Shown: positions 45,701-58,292 of the stretch, in pieces | How positions within the stretch are numbered: position 1 is the first letter of the stretch | Layout of the letters: each line of letters opens with the position of its first letter | Assembly: GCF_019175385.1 (NCBI RefSeq) | Contig: NC_083345.1 | Coordinates: 112,206,480-112,270,479 of the forward strand | DNA from: Lycium barbarum | Lineage: Eukaryota; Streptophyta; Magnoliopsida; Solanales; Solanaceae | Reading direction: 5' to 3' | Length of the DNA: 64,000 nucleotides | Translations under genes and position numbers: made by a program | The notes under the pieces: generated by a model | Told to the model about the DNA's origin: nothing | Databases searched by the model: none | What the model saw: only the letters and a program-made list of their open reading frames with translations

Positions 45701-46537
45701 TGTTCATTATGTTTCAAGGTGGGTAGAAGCAATCACTACTAAAACAAATGACCCTCGTGTTGTCTGTGCTTTTATTAAGAAAAACATTTTTTCTAAATTT
45801 GGAACTCCGCGAGTTATCATAAGTGACCAGGGAACTCATTTTATAAACAGACAATTCGCTAGTTTGTTGTCAAGATATGGAGTTACTCATAAAACGGGAA
45901 CTCCATATCATGCTCAAATAAGCGGGCAAATAGAAGTATCCAATAGAGAATTGAAAAGAATATTAGAAAAAACTGTTGGTTCCTCCCGTAAGGATTGGTC
46001 TCTAAAATTAGATGATGCTTTGTGGGCATACAGAACTGCTTTCAAACTCCTATAGGAACATTGCCTTATAGAGTAGTTTTTGGAAAAGCTTGTCATTTGC
46101 CTGTGGAATTAGAACATAAAGCATATTGGGCTATAAAATCGTTAAATCTAAATTTATCAAATGCAGGAAAAAATCGTTTATTGCAACTTGATGAATTGGA
46201 AGAGTTCAGATTTGAAGCATATGAAAATGCTAAATTGTACAAAGAAAAGACAAAACGATGGCATGATAACCTCATCCGCCATAAGGAGTTTAAAATAGGA
46301 GATCACGTTCTATTGTACAATAGTCGATTGAGATTATTCCCTGGAAAATTCAAGTCACGTTAGACAGGACCATACAGTGTAACAGAAGTAACCCCCTATG
46401 GTGCCATTGAAATACAACATATCGATGGGGGAGAAAAATTTAAAGTAAATGGTCATCGTTTGAAGCCTTATATCACTAGAAATTTTGATAAACAGGCTTC
46501 AACAATTGTTTTTACTTAAAAACAAAAAAAAAATATA
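42766..46537 (+). pseudogene. pol (PR-RT-RH-IN) of inner Athila-type element
   Basis: Protease at about 43,030-43,390 with CDSGASINLMP (Asp-Ser-Gly intact) and VPLILGRPFLATGRA. RT: CIDYRQLNEATRKDHFPL, FLDRYSGYNQI and FMDDF (near 44,365). RNase H: ELMCDASDTTVGAVLGQ. Integrase from 45,400: HHCC-type zinc site ([12 protein letters not shown] ... CDKWQ, where the last Cys is replaced by Trp), then D-D-E residues in [15 protein letters not shown] and SNRELKRI. The C-terminal VNGHRLKPY-like end reaches a stop at 46,535. Breaks: stops near 43385, 43511, 45067 and 46361 and frameshifts near 42,750, 43,770, 45,000 and 46,050. Catalytic residues are mostly present but the polyprotein is not intact. Confidence 0.9.
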
Positions 46538-47159
46538 AATAAGTCGAGCTGACGACGTTAAATTCAGAACTACTTTCTTCTTCACTCTTTTATATGCACT
46601 CAATTTGGTCATTATGTAGTTTTTTTTTTACTACAGATATAGACATAAGATTACACATATTTTCATAATTATAAAAAAAAAAATTAAGAAAAAAACCTTA
46701 CCATTTGTGTTTATACATATATAAAATATCTCAACTACATATAGTATGAGTGTATATATATATAATGACATTACGTTTCCTTATATATATATATATTAGT
46801 TACTTACTGGTTAAGAATAGAAAAAGTAGGCCAAAGCCTCTTAAATACTAAAGTGAGAAAATCAGAAGATTTGCTATTCCTCCACTAACGTAACACATAT
46901 CAGAGAATATAAGGAAAGATTGTGTTGGTGCCGTCAAAATACGAAAGGTGAACACGGTAATTTAACTCACTCTGATCAAGAAAACAACCGACTGCAAATT
47001 ACTTTGCTATACAAATGCTGTAACACAATGCAAACCTCTATAAACAGCTTTCACAATCAAAAGAAAATCAAGTGACCAGAGAAAAGGAAAAGTACTCTTC
47101 TATTGCTTAAAATCTTTTGTTTCTTTTTCTCCTTCAACCAAAATTCTCAAAATCTGAAA
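46538..47159 (+). other. Spacer between inner pol and third ORF
   Basis: AT-rich, with TA runs near 46,750-46,800. No coding signal. This position in Athila-type elements normally holds a non-coding spacer before the envelope-position ORF. Confidence 0.5.
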
Positions 47160-48523
47160 ATGGCACCAAGGAGCACTACTATCAGGTATGATACTAATAG
47201 GTTTGTCTCCTATGACGCTTATGCTTGGGAGAAAACAGCCCAAGTCCGTCCCTTAATTGAAGAAAGAGGACTTGTATTCACTGAAGGGGACGGTGAAGAA
47301 ATTCGACACGTTCTTGAAATGATTGAAAGAATGAACTGGGCAGAGTTCACTCAAAATCCAGGACCTGTAGTCTCATTCCTTGTTCGCGAATTTTACGCGA
47401 ATATGGATATTGAAAGAAATACTTCCACTGTTCGGGGCCGTACCATCCACTTCGGTCCTGCTGTCCTTAACAGGTTGTATGGATTGCCAAGCCCTGACGA
47501 TGCCGAGTTCCAGGAGTTTCTAAACCATCCGGACATGGATGAAATAAATCAATACCGAGGATTATGTCCCTTTGGTGTGGAATGGCACGTAGATACGAAC
47601 GGCAGAAGGGCCTGGTTTCAGCAAAGAAATCTGAGTGTGGTTGCAAAGGTATGGTTGTTGTTTCTCAACTCTAGGTTGGTACCAAATAGAAATTCGAATG
47701 AAATCCGACCTATGCGAGCCGCGTGGCCGTACGCTCTGCTAAATGAAAAACAAATTAACGTTGGACGAGTCATTTGCGCCAATATGAAGAAGTGTCGAAC
47801 AAAAAATTCTGTTAGATCTCTATATTATAGCTCCACTATAACCAAGCTGATCTCCATTTATGGAAATCCTATGCATGATGAAATAACAACTTTTGTGCCT
47901 TCGAACATTGGTCTGGGCACTATTCGTGCTCTAGGACCATGTGTCGGACCAAATAATGCAGAGTTGCCACATCCTCAGAGGCACCAACCACCGGCATGGA
48001 TTACTGATCTTCAAGCACGATTCGACAGGCTGGAGAAAAAAATTGATAATGTGTCCACTCAACGGCAGCAAATGAGGGACGAGCTTGCTACTGTTCGAGA
48101 TTTGCTACTGTTCGAGCTACGCAAACGGAACTTCTCTTTTATTCAACCACCATTTTACAATCCATTGAAAAAATTATTAACAATGTGGTAGGAGCACTTA
48201 CTATAACTAACATCCCTACTGTCCCAACGTTTAATATACAAAATATGGGAGTTGATTTTCCTATAGGACAAGAATATTTTCAGGAACATGAGAATCAATT
48301 TGACCATGGAGAAGCTTCGTCCGAAGTAGCACGACAGCAAGGTGCTTATGGGGAGTATATTGAACATGGAGTTCCTAATCTTGCACTTATGGATAGTGTC
48401 AATAATTTTCAACAGCTTGGAGAGATAGCAGGAGATGCAGGTGCTAACAGTTGGGAGGATGAATCTCAAGACCTCTACCAGAACTATGATGGGGAGGTTA
48501 ACAGTAACTACTATAACTACTAA
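47160..48523 (+). pseudogene. Third (envelope-position) ORF of inner Athila element
   Basis: 343 codons open from MAPRSTTIRY (47160) to 48191, then continuing in another frame to 48523 (GVDFPIGQEYFQ ... NNFQQLGEIAG). The first part has VVSFLVREFYANMDIERNT, VRGRTIHFGPAVLNRLYGLP and a coiled-coil-like stretch LQARFDRLEKKIDNV. These are marks of the 'putative plant transposon protein' found downstream of pol in Athila-type elements. Its function is unknown; there is no clear signal peptide or membrane anchor here, so an envelope role is unproven. The same family, more degraded, is encoded by the outer element at 50048-61930. Confidence 0.78.
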
Positions 48524-50047
48524 ACAATGGTAAGCAGTAACCCCCCGACTTCAGTTCTACATTTTGTGAAATGTACGATTTGAGTATGGGGGAGGTAATG
48601 TCTTTTTGTTAAACTCCTCTCAAGTTATTAGAATGTTTTTGGGTAGCTCGACGAGCCGTAGAATGCGCCGTCGAAATGGACCACATGAAAGATTCATCAC
48701 TGGAAATTATGACCCTTTGACGACAGGTTTAACGTTCCGTCAAACTGATCGACGGTCAATTCGACAGGCATTTTTCTCCCTTACATATAAAAATAAAAAA
48801 AATAAAAAAAGGCAAATGACGTTGCACTTGACGGAACGCCTAACCATTCAACGTTCCGTCCTTTTAATGCATCAATTAGGGTTATCAGATTTTTATATAA
48901 TCCGACGCCCCTCTCTTTCTCCCCACTTCTTCTTTTCAAATTTTCCTTCCTCCTCCACCTTTCCCACTCCCATAACTGTTACCCAATAGTTACTCCACCT
49001 TCCCCTCTCTTAAACACGCCCATTACCATCATTCTCACTCTCATTTGCTCTCTCATTCGGTAGTGTTGTAATCCTAGCAGTGGCCCTTTATGTGTTCATC
49101 ACCCCTAAGTGCTAAAATCGAGTCCTCTCTCACTTTTAAGGTATGCTAGATCATGTTTTGATTGTCATATGTTCATACTAGTTGTTTGCTTCGACTTCCA
49201 TTATTGTTTTTGTTAGTGTATTTTTGCTCAAATTGCTCTATGTTTTTTTGTTATTTAGCCTAGAATGCTCAATATTTTTGGTGGGGGTGGTTTGTTTTTA
49301 GATGTTTGATTCATTGGTCTTCCACCGAGTCAGAGGGCATTACGACCAACATACCTCATTCATGAGATTGCTGTTGTTTTGCCCGCCACCTGTTTGATGA
49401 AATGCACAAGTGTGAATTTTTTTATTTTTTTTTAGTAGTGTTGTTTGAAACTTTGGCTTGGAGGGCATTACGACCAAAGAGCTGTTTTTCTCGCCACTTG
49501 TTTTCCATAATCTAACCCGAGCCAATGTTGGGTGAAGTCATAGTAACCCCAACTACGAGAGGGTTTGCACCACGACCCGAGGATCATATTGAATAGATGT
49601 AAATGCTGTTGAATTGAGAACCCAAGTCAGCATTATGTCTCTGTGATGTATGGAGAAGACCAGAACTCCATTCGATGCTAAGTTCGATGGTCCGTCGATT
49701 CACTCGACGAACCGTCCTTCTTAACGTCGAATGATTCTTTACAAAAGGTTGAGGAAAAACAAACTCGACGGTGGACTCGACGGTCCGTCGAATCAATTGA
49801 CGGAGCGTCCTTTCCACCGTCAATAATTTTCAAATTCCAGTGACCAAAGTTAGATCGACAGTGAGATCGACGGCCCATCGATTGATTCAACGAACACTTC
49901 GACATTCCGTCGATCTGTTCGACGTTTCTTCGAGCTGTTCGACGGAACCACTAGCAGTTTTAAGATTCTCACATGTTTTGCATCTTTTCCTGGTTTTGCT
50001 ATATTTTTATGGTTGTCTCAATAAAGAAGGGTTTCCTTTTTGTAGAT
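48524..50047 (+). other. Spacer with GACGG/CCGTC motif clusters; inner-outer junction
   Basis: Starts with a purine tract (atgggggagg at 48586-48595) that looks like the inner element's polypurine tract, but no inner LTR follows. From about 48,600 the sequence resembles a pol-to-third-ORF spacer of the outer element. It holds two clusters of palindromic GACGG/CCGTC motifs (48,640-48,860; 49,660-49,950), like those in the outer LTR. Confidence 0.55.
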
Positions 50048-51154
50048 ATGCCTCCAAAGAATCCATTCAAGCGGGGTGGTGGTCCTAAAAAAGGCTGAGG
50101 TCGGGGACAATCGACTCTTGCTCTTAGAGATGAACCCTCCAACTCTGAACGTGAAGAGGTGGTACCAACGACTACAAAAAGAGCACGGACCACCACTCCT
50201 CGTGCAGCATCACCTGTCCAAAACTCCTCCCAGTCTGAAGAGGGGGAGTTATCCTTCGCACCCGCTAGTGCTAGCGAGGTAGCAACAGAGCAACAAGTCG
50301 CTCCTGAACTGAATTCAAATGAGGAACAACAGCGGATGCGGCTGCAAAAAAAAGGAGATAGCCGCAATCCGATTTCCTTATCGTGGGTGCAGAAAGTACT
50401 ACATAAACGGGGCGACTATAGTCACCGGGGGAAATCCGAGGAGGAATATTCAAGAAGAGGAGGAAATCAGTATGAGTGGATTAGAGAGTTACCCTCACAT
50501 TACTGAGCTCATCCAACACTATCATTTAGAGGCATTCACACAGCCTCCAGGGGACTACTGCCCGACCATGGTTCGGGAATTCTATGCCACCTACAGAGTG
50601 CTACTAGAGAAGCGGCACAAGAAAAAGAAAGATTTAAAAGTCGCCCCTCCGTTAGATACAATCTATGTTCGAGGTGTGCATGTTGATATCTCTGCCCATA
50701 CAATCAACAGGTTTTATTTTGGAGATGACTTTGTTGAGCCAGCCACAGTGAAATATGATGATAAATTTGAAAAAAGAGCGGAGCGCTCTGTGAGAGAATA
50801 GTTTGCAACAATGATGGCTCGGGATCTGGCAGACAAAGCACCATGGTTGAGTAGCTTGTCTGCAAAGATATATAAGGCTGATATTAGCTTGGAAGCTAAA
50901 TTCTAGTGGAGTTTCGTCATATATCGCATTCTGCCTACGGGAGCGGATAACATACTCACACCGGATAGAGCAGTGATTATGGCTACAATGCTATCCAGAT
51001 ACCCGATGAATTTGGGAGAGGTGATCAGTAGAGCCATTTGGGCACGCGCACTACAGGAGGCGATAACATTGATATTCCCGTGCCTTATCATACAGTTGTG
51101 CAGGATGGCCCAGGTGAGACACATTGAGACCTTCGCCACCACTCTCCCATCAGC
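50048..51154 (+). pseudogene. Third (envelope-position) ORF of outer Athila element, 5' part
   Basis: Starts MPPKNPFKRGGGPKKG, with a basic KKRARTTTPRAA stretch, stops (TGA after KKG) and a frameshift near 50,340. It then gives LESYPHITELIQHYHLEAFT, TMVREFYATYRVLL and YVRGVHVDISAHTINRFYFG, the same VREFYA / VRG / NR pattern as the inner ORF. It breaks off after TTLPSA at 51154, where a minus-strand LTR element is inserted, and resumes at 61035. Confidence 0.75.
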
Positions 51155-53781
51155 TGTCACGACCCGGCTAGGGCCATGATGGGTACCCGGGGGCTAACCA
51201 CTGAGCACCACTCGTTCTATTATTCATTCGGCGTTAAGTCGTATTTCTTATGTTCATAATCGTAGGAAAATCATTTTTCATTTGAAACATAATTACCTTT
51301 ATATACATAAGCCCTTCGGCTATTAAAATAATGTACATACAATAAGGACATCGTGAGACCATAGTACCCACACATACGTATCTATGAGCCTCTACTAGAG
51401 TACTAGACATATGGATAGGACAGGACCCCGTCGTACCCAAAACATATATGTACACAAAATAATAAATCAACGGCACCTCCAGAACAATGGAGTGCCGTCA
51501 AAGTCTGCTAGTAGCTCCTATGAATCTGGGTCGCCTCCTTGTCTACCTGTGGGCAGGAACACAGCGTCCAAAGAAAACGGACGTCAGTACGAGTAATGTA
51601 CAGAGTATGTAAGGCGTGGATAATAACATGATAAGAGCATGAGGGATAGCATAAGATAAAAGAACCGTTCATTTCTCATACTACTTTTCTTAAACAATCG
51701 TCATACGTACTTACCCCTTTATTCTCCTAGAGATACACTTGTTACATCCACATGTTTACATATGCAACAATTTACAATGCATAACAGCCACGTACCCGGC
51801 CATATAGGCTCGATATCACCCGTACTGGGCCCTCCCGGGACTCAATGGTATCCGTACTCGGCCCTCCCGGGACTCGATGCTATCCGTACTCGGCACTTCC
51901 GGGACTCGATGTTATCCGTACTCGGCCCTTCCGGGACTCGATGCTATCCGTACTCGGCCCTTCCGGGACTCGATGCTATCCGTAACTGAGCAGTAGGAGT
52001 GCTACGCATACATACATACATACATATACATAAAAATACATAAATGAAATCAACATCATCCTTAGCATTACCATACATCTATCATTAAACCATACATTAG
52101 AACATTGAAGGCAACTATGGCGATGTCAGGGTGACATGAGGTCGTGGATCCCCGATTACATTATGGAGTGATCATAATCATCATATCTCACCTTGAAGGG
52201 AATAACGTTTTAAGATGAGTGTACACAAGAAAAAGCATCAATGGAACCATACTTAGAATCATTAACTTCATGGGCATCATATCTCACTTTAAGATTCTTT
52301 AGACTTAAACTCATCATCGTCATCCATTATCATACTCGTGCCATATCCCCTTTCTTTATCTTATACATATGTAGCTCCTTATAGTCATAGACTCATCATT
52401 TCTGTTATGTAGGAAGATCATGGAAAAATGGGAAGATTCATGCCATAGGAGTCATGCCATTGAAGGAAAGTATTAGCCTTACATATCTCTTTCGTTTAGC
52501 TATTTTATCGTTTGATCGTTCTTCTTCGTTGCTCGCGTTTCTACCTTCAAGAAAGTTCATATTAACATTAGCTAATCGATTATAAGAACATGCTTACTAA
52601 AGCTAGAGAAAAATGGACAACATTTCCTTTGTTTATACAACTTTTCCCATATATCATATCAACTCCCAACCATCCATAACAACATTCACAATATTATACG
52701 CAACAATCATCATTCATCTACATTATCCACATTTCACAATTTCACTTCAATTCCTTCATAATTATGGTCATAATTCACTATTGCGTTTTCTCACATATAA
52801 TACTTATCCCATATTCTAAATGTCACTTATAGCATGCTTACAATCACAACATATCAATATTCATGACTCATTCCAAACTACTACTCACAATCTCATTATT
52901 CACATATTTGTGACCCATTTTCTATCTCCTTCCATCATCTAAGTCTTTCAACCTCTCATTACCCTAAACAACATGGAAAAATCGTAAAACTTACCTTAGA
53001 TAGTGTAGGAATAAGACTTGAGTGGAAATACTTCTCTTGCACCAAAATCCTACACTTCCATTGGAATTCCTCGGCTTGGATGAACTTTAATGTGTCTCAT
53101 ACACTTGGCTCTCTTTGTTTGATGAAGTTGATCTTGAATCTCTCTTGAGTTCTTATGGAAGAAGTGTATGGAACCCTCTAGAAGCCTTGAGAGATATGAA
53201 GAAGTGTGGGAAATGAAATTAGTGAAGTGGGATCACATTTATATAATTGAACTTAACTCAGCCCGGCGGGACTTCCACGGACACTTATACGGTCCGTATA
53301 ACATTGCACGGCTCGTATAAGTGGTCGTGGTTCACCACCAGGAAAAAATCATATCTGTTGGGTGTTATACGGACCCTTATACGGACCATATAATGTTATA
53401 CGGACCATATAATGTTATACGGACCGTATAAGTTGGTCTTATAACCCCATTTCCCTGAAATGATCTCCGTCGTTCGTTTGATCTTCAATTCTTATGGAAC
53501 CTTCTTGACACTTGTTTATTACCTCGTTAACAATCTAAGGGGCATTATAACTCTTCTACAAAATATTATTAAGCCATCATTAATTCGATACTCGTAAATT
53601 TTGCCCGACACCTAACCTATACCTTGCTTTCCTTAACAACTTCCGTCTCCTACCTCACATGTCTTTGAAATCACATTTAGAATCATCAAATGTTATTTCT
53701 TACTTATCAAAACATCATATACGTCGTGCCTTTCGTTAGTCTATTCACTGTACATTAACGGGAAATTTCCGGGGTGTAACA
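51155..53781 (-). repeat. 3' LTR of nested chromovirus-like element
   Basis: 2627 bp, TG...CA ends. Contains five copies of a roughly 29-bp tandem unit (51,825-51,985, unit including ccgtactcggcccttccggg) and a cluster of ttatacggwccgtataa palindromes (53,280-53,430). Very similar to 58489-61034 apart from small indels. Confidence 0.92.
51825..51985. repeat. Five-unit ~29-bp tandem repeat in LTR
   Basis: Units alternate actcggccctcccgggactc and cgatgctatccgt. The other LTR has four units (59,125-59,260). Units abut with no spacers. Confidence 0.85.
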
Positions 53782-53795
53782 TTCTCCCCCCATTT
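53782..53795 (-). promoter_or_regulatory. Polypurine tract of nested chromovirus-like element
   Basis: ttctccccccattt on + (AAATGGGGGGAGAA on the element strand) lies directly next to the LTR start, the normal plus-strand primer position. Confidence 0.8.
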
Positions 53796-54050
53796 TGGAA
53801 CATTCGTCCTTGAATGTTAAGCACTCGGGATTTCTACAAAAATTTTGCCAGAGTTTCCCCTGTAATATGGCACTACCATCCTGTCACAACAGCCCATAAT
53901 AACATTGCCTCATAGGGCCACAACACAATAGCAATATAAGTTGGCCAGACACGACCCATACGCATAAAAAGAAAACATACAAACCTCATAATCCCGATGT
54001 TTCATCGTGGATCTCTTCTGGGGGCTGAAATAAGTGCGGGTATATTTATT

Positions 54051-54590
54051 TCATACACTCTTCTGCTCCCAAGTCATTTCCTCTCGGTTGTTATTCAGCC
54101 ATAAGATTTTACCTAAGGCTACTTCCTTATTTCGAAGTCTCCGTACATGCCTGTCTAATATGGCAACGGGCACTTCTTCATAGACTAGCTTTTCTGTCAC
54201 TTGAACATCATCTATTGGAACAATCCTCATAGGATCTCCAACACACTTGCGGAGCATTGAGACATAAAAAACTGGATGGACTAATTCAAGTTCTAGAGGC
54301 AAGTCCAATTCATAAGCTACTTGACCCAGCTTGCGGATAATCTTATAGGGTCCAATGTATCGAGGACTTAACTTTTCTTTCTTACCAAATCTCATCACAC
54401 CTTTCATTGGAGACACCTTCAAAAATACCCAGTCATCAACTTGAAATTCTAAGTCTCGCCGGCGGTTGTCCGCATAAGATTTTTGGCGACCTTAGGCTGT
54501 CAATAATCGATCTCGGATCACCTTGACATTTTCTACTACTTGTTGAATTAACTCGTGGCCTATTAGCTGTACTTCTCCTATTTCTTGAAA
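54051..54590 (-). pseudogene. Integrase C-terminal domain of nested chromovirus-like element
   Basis: On the minus strand: NVKVIRDRLLTA, stop, then QKSYADNRRRDLEFQVDDWV, FLKVSPMKGVMRFGKKEKLS, YIGPYKIIRKLGQVAYELDL and VHPVFYVSMLRKCVGDP. This is the GPY/F-type C-terminus of Tekay/Del-like integrases. The conserved core with the DDE triad is missing upstream. The longest open part is 123 codons from 54422. Confidence 0.85.
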
Positions 54591-57356
54591 TGTATCAGTC
54601 TTTAGGCACTGGTAGAGAACCAAGCATTTTGACAAATTTTCATAGGTAGCTTATATGATTCCTTACTCTGCCACGCCTATTTCTGCTCTAAAACCATCCT
54701 CATCTTGAACAGTACCGCGGGATTGTCTCACACAAGTTTACTCCTTATTTTCTTCTTCATTCCCACTGCTCGCTTCCAGTTTCTCGTCTAAATCTATCTT
54801 ACTACATTTACTGCGCTATGCGGCCTTAATTTTCCTTGCGTTTGAGTACCTTAAGCTTGAAACTCTCGCACAATGCATCAACTTTTTCTTTTAAATGACC
54901 ATACATATGTTTTCCTTTTGAATGTAGGTTGCTACCATCTAGTATTTACACGTTTTTAGATAATTCATTTCCATTTCGGCCCTCTCTTATTGCTAGCGCC
55001 GCACCTTTCCATTGGCAAAGGCATTACTAAATTCTGAGTCAAGCACTCCGCCTTTAAGGCTTTCACTATACAATGCTTCCTAAATTATTATGCGACATTG
55101 AAACTTCACATCCATGTAACTTGTTCGCGGTGATTATTTGCACTTGACTTCCCATCTCAATCCATCATTCACTTCCCCCCTTTTTGTCCGAATCTTACCC
55201 TCGTCACCTGTAACTCCTTGCTATAAAATCATTCGTGTGAGCCCTTATTATATGGAGACACCAGTTTATTCCTGTCTACCTTGCGCTTGAACTGAAGTCG
55301 CGATACTCACACGATGTATCTCCTTGGGGTTAATACTACTCTTATGTCATATGCACATCTGTTAACTCTAACCCATAATTTATTTATTATTGTACGACTG
55401 CCATGTTGGATTCTCCGCCCGTCTTACGTTCTACGGCCCATATCTTGTGTCATCTCATTCTTACGCCTTCAGCGATCACATTGCCTCGGATAGTCGGAGG
55501 CTACTTCTTTGATGGTCTCTATTGGTTATCCGCTTATTGCCACCACTATCAACTATAAGGGGATTGCCTTTAGCCCTAAGTTTCTTTCATTACTTCTATC
55601 AACACCCATAGACTATCTTGTATGCTCGCCATTTCTACTAATATAACTCATATTCACTCTATACTCTCTATACCGTATCGTCCTCAACTTAGCCTCTCTT
55701 AACTCACCTTTTCCTCAAAGATCTTTCTTTAAGACTTTCACTGCATAACTCACTGAGGACGCGACTCCATTTGTTGTTGTCTTGACATATATATAAAGTC
55801 AGTTCATTGATCATTCACAATCAAACCTTGTTCTTCTTTTGCCTTAATTCTCATCCCTTTTCTCAAATGATTTCATTCATAGGACAATAGTCCTAAACAT
55901 TGAGTATCATTGACTCACCTTTGATAAAGCTGCAACTTATGATTCAACGTCGCTCTTTGCATAATCTCCTCTGATCAATTCACACTGCCATAGAAGTACT
56001 ATCCTCCACTACCTCAACATATTAATGGCAGGGTAATACATGGCCCTTTTAGAATTCTTCGAAAAGATGTTGTGTAAAGTTTCCCTCCACATATAATATA
56101 TCTTACTCGATGGTTGGTTCCATACCTCGGGTCATAATTTAATTAGCCACACCGCTCTCACGACTTTATTAAAAGTTTCAATCGCTTCACGACACCTACT
56201 AACATTTCCTCGTAGTATTAGGGGATCCGCAGGTTTTGATTCTCTTCCATCCTCCGCTTATCGGGTTACTGCTCTAGTGGTCTTCCCTCATATTGCCTTA
56301 CTCCTACCCTTCCTTCCTTGTTTCTAACACTCCTACCACGTACATCACATATGCTGGGCGTTCATCACTTTTCATCCTTTTGTTTTGCCGATCACTTTTA
56401 TCTTATTTTTGCTTTTCCTCATATCTATAATAGCAATCCCTGCCGTAATATCATCCGAACAGATTCCTGGAGGTATAACTTAAACTATAACACAGAACAC
56501 AACCGCGATCACAAGGTCAACAAGTTACTAGGCAAAGCGTTTTTGTGAACACATCTCTTGTATTCTCTTTTCTCAAAGTATCGCCAAGATCATTAAAGTT
56601 AGCTTATAGTGACATAAAAGTCTCTCCCACTCTATTCCTTATGCGAAGCATAGCTTAATAATCTGATTTAGCACATCGTGCATTGGCTTACAGACACACA
56701 TCAAGTTTATCTCATAACTTAATGCTTCCCAAAGGCGAAGGGAACTAGCCAAACTTTCTGACTTACAACTTCTTCTGGAGTGCTTATCCCTTTAATTCTC
56801 CTTAGTATATAAAAATTATTTCTACCTCAAGCACACCATTCTCCCTTCCCATGTTCTTTATTCCATCCTAACCTATTCATCCTTTTCTTATTATAATACA
56901 TACTTGCTATGTTTATCCCACATTTTGGTCACTAGCTCTGTCCTTCATCACTCGTTGCTGGCCTTCTTTTCTTTTCACGGCAATTCTGTCTACAGTTCCC
57001 ACAATTTCCTTTAGATTCTTGGGAGAATTTTGGCAGAGTTTCTCTTGTAAACATAACAATCCCAAACCTGCACATAGCCCAGAAAACACGTCCGATGCCT
57101 CAATAGGACATATATCGGGACACACATAATATGCAACTCAGCAACACAAGATCACTTACCATTAAAGGATATAAATAATAGAGCTTGTCTCATAAGTTGT
57201 GCCTGCACACTCGGTCTAGAATTCCAATATATATACATACACATATTATTTATGTTCACTCACTGTCAATCAACTTACTCGTAAATCACGATTCCGGCTA
57301 TCACTAGGTCACTAACAAATATAGTCATCTCAAATTGTTGGATTGGCTCAGATTTT
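54591..57356. other. Non-coding interior of nested element
   Basis: 2.8 kb without recognisable coding sequence where RT, RNase H and integrase should be. Pyrimidine-rich on +. A segment near 57,010-57,120 (tttggcagagtttctcttgt) repeats in diverged form near 53,845-53,970 (tttgccagagtttcccctgt). ORFs of 70-76 codons (56318, 56913) have no known features. Confidence 0.5.
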
Positions 57357-58292
57357 TCACCTCAACACAATCATCACATCCGGAGTAATATATGACAGTG
57401 TAGGACCCGAGTCAATCGACGCATACATATCACAAGAGATTACTAACAATGTACCTGGGACAATATCAAAGGGATACTCAAGATCTTGTCGCCCAGCTAA
57501 TCCATAGGTATGGCGTTGGGATCCACTCAGACTGGGCACTTCTCTTTGATCTCTATCATAACCTGCTACTATCTGCGGCCTCCGCCTAGGAGGGTGTACT
57601 AATGATGAAGAGCCAGCTACCATTCCCGTAGACCGAACCTTATCTTTACCACGTAACGATGGACAATCGCACCTAAAATGGCCTGGCCGAGCACAGGCAT
57701 AACAAACATTTGAACCCAAGCGGCACGGTCCAGAATGTAACTTTCTGCATTGACTACATCGTGCTACGGGTAATCTTATCTGTCTTGAATCACCCCTAAT
57801 CCGGGAATTGGCAACTCTGAGACTCTGGGGCGGCCTAGAATAAGTAGATCCCTCAAACCTAGGTCCAAGGAACTGTGGAGGAACGCTAGTTGTTGAACGA
57901 GCTGAGTGCCTGGAGAATTGTTGTCTCGGAGCACCCCTAAACTCATGATCAAACCCTGGAGAATTAACTCTCTTTCTCCGACCCCTGTTACCGTGGCCCA
58001 CATCTTGCCGCTGAGCTTGAGCGGCTACTAACTGAGTCAATAAAAGAATGGCCTGTCTCATTTCTTGGCCCGAGGCATCTGGAGGAGGAATTGGGGGTGG
58101 GGGTGCTAAAGTAGAGGCTCCCCTATGATCCTCTAAAGTAGGCGAGGTACGGGAAAATCGAGATAGGGCCTTATTTTGGGGTTCACTCTCCTCCATATCC
58201 GTAGATGGCCCCCGTTCAAGCCCTTCTGCAATCACTGCCTTGCCCTTATGGGCTGCAGTAACTTTTCCTTTCATCAAGTTTGCTGAAATCAT
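57357..58292 (-). pseudogene. Deleted gag and start of protease, nested element
   Basis: 311 open codons from 58292: a Pro-rich N-terminal segment (TLAPPPPIPPPDASGQEMRQ), then LLTQLVAAQAQRQDVG, normally followed by the capsid domain. Here it jumps to NRGRRKRVNSPGFDHEFRG. The zinc knuckle CYACARPGHFRCDC (CX2CX4HX4C) is intact, followed by a protease-like MYASIDSGPTLSYITPDVM. The capsid domain is missing, so this is a nucleocapsid-type remnant in a still open frame. It stops within the protease region. Confidence 0.82.

Noticed and set aside
49999..50367. 122-codon minus-strand ORF
   Set aside because: Antisense to the outer third ORF, no domain.
51825..51985. Regular ~29-bp repeats resembling a CRISPR array
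   Set aside because: Units abut with no unique spacers, lie in an LTR and occur in a plant genome; a plain tandem repeat.
52613..52819. 68-codon ORF repeated at 59885
   Set aside because: Present in both LTRs because the LTRs are copies; Tyr/His/Ile-rich low-complexity translation, not a gene.
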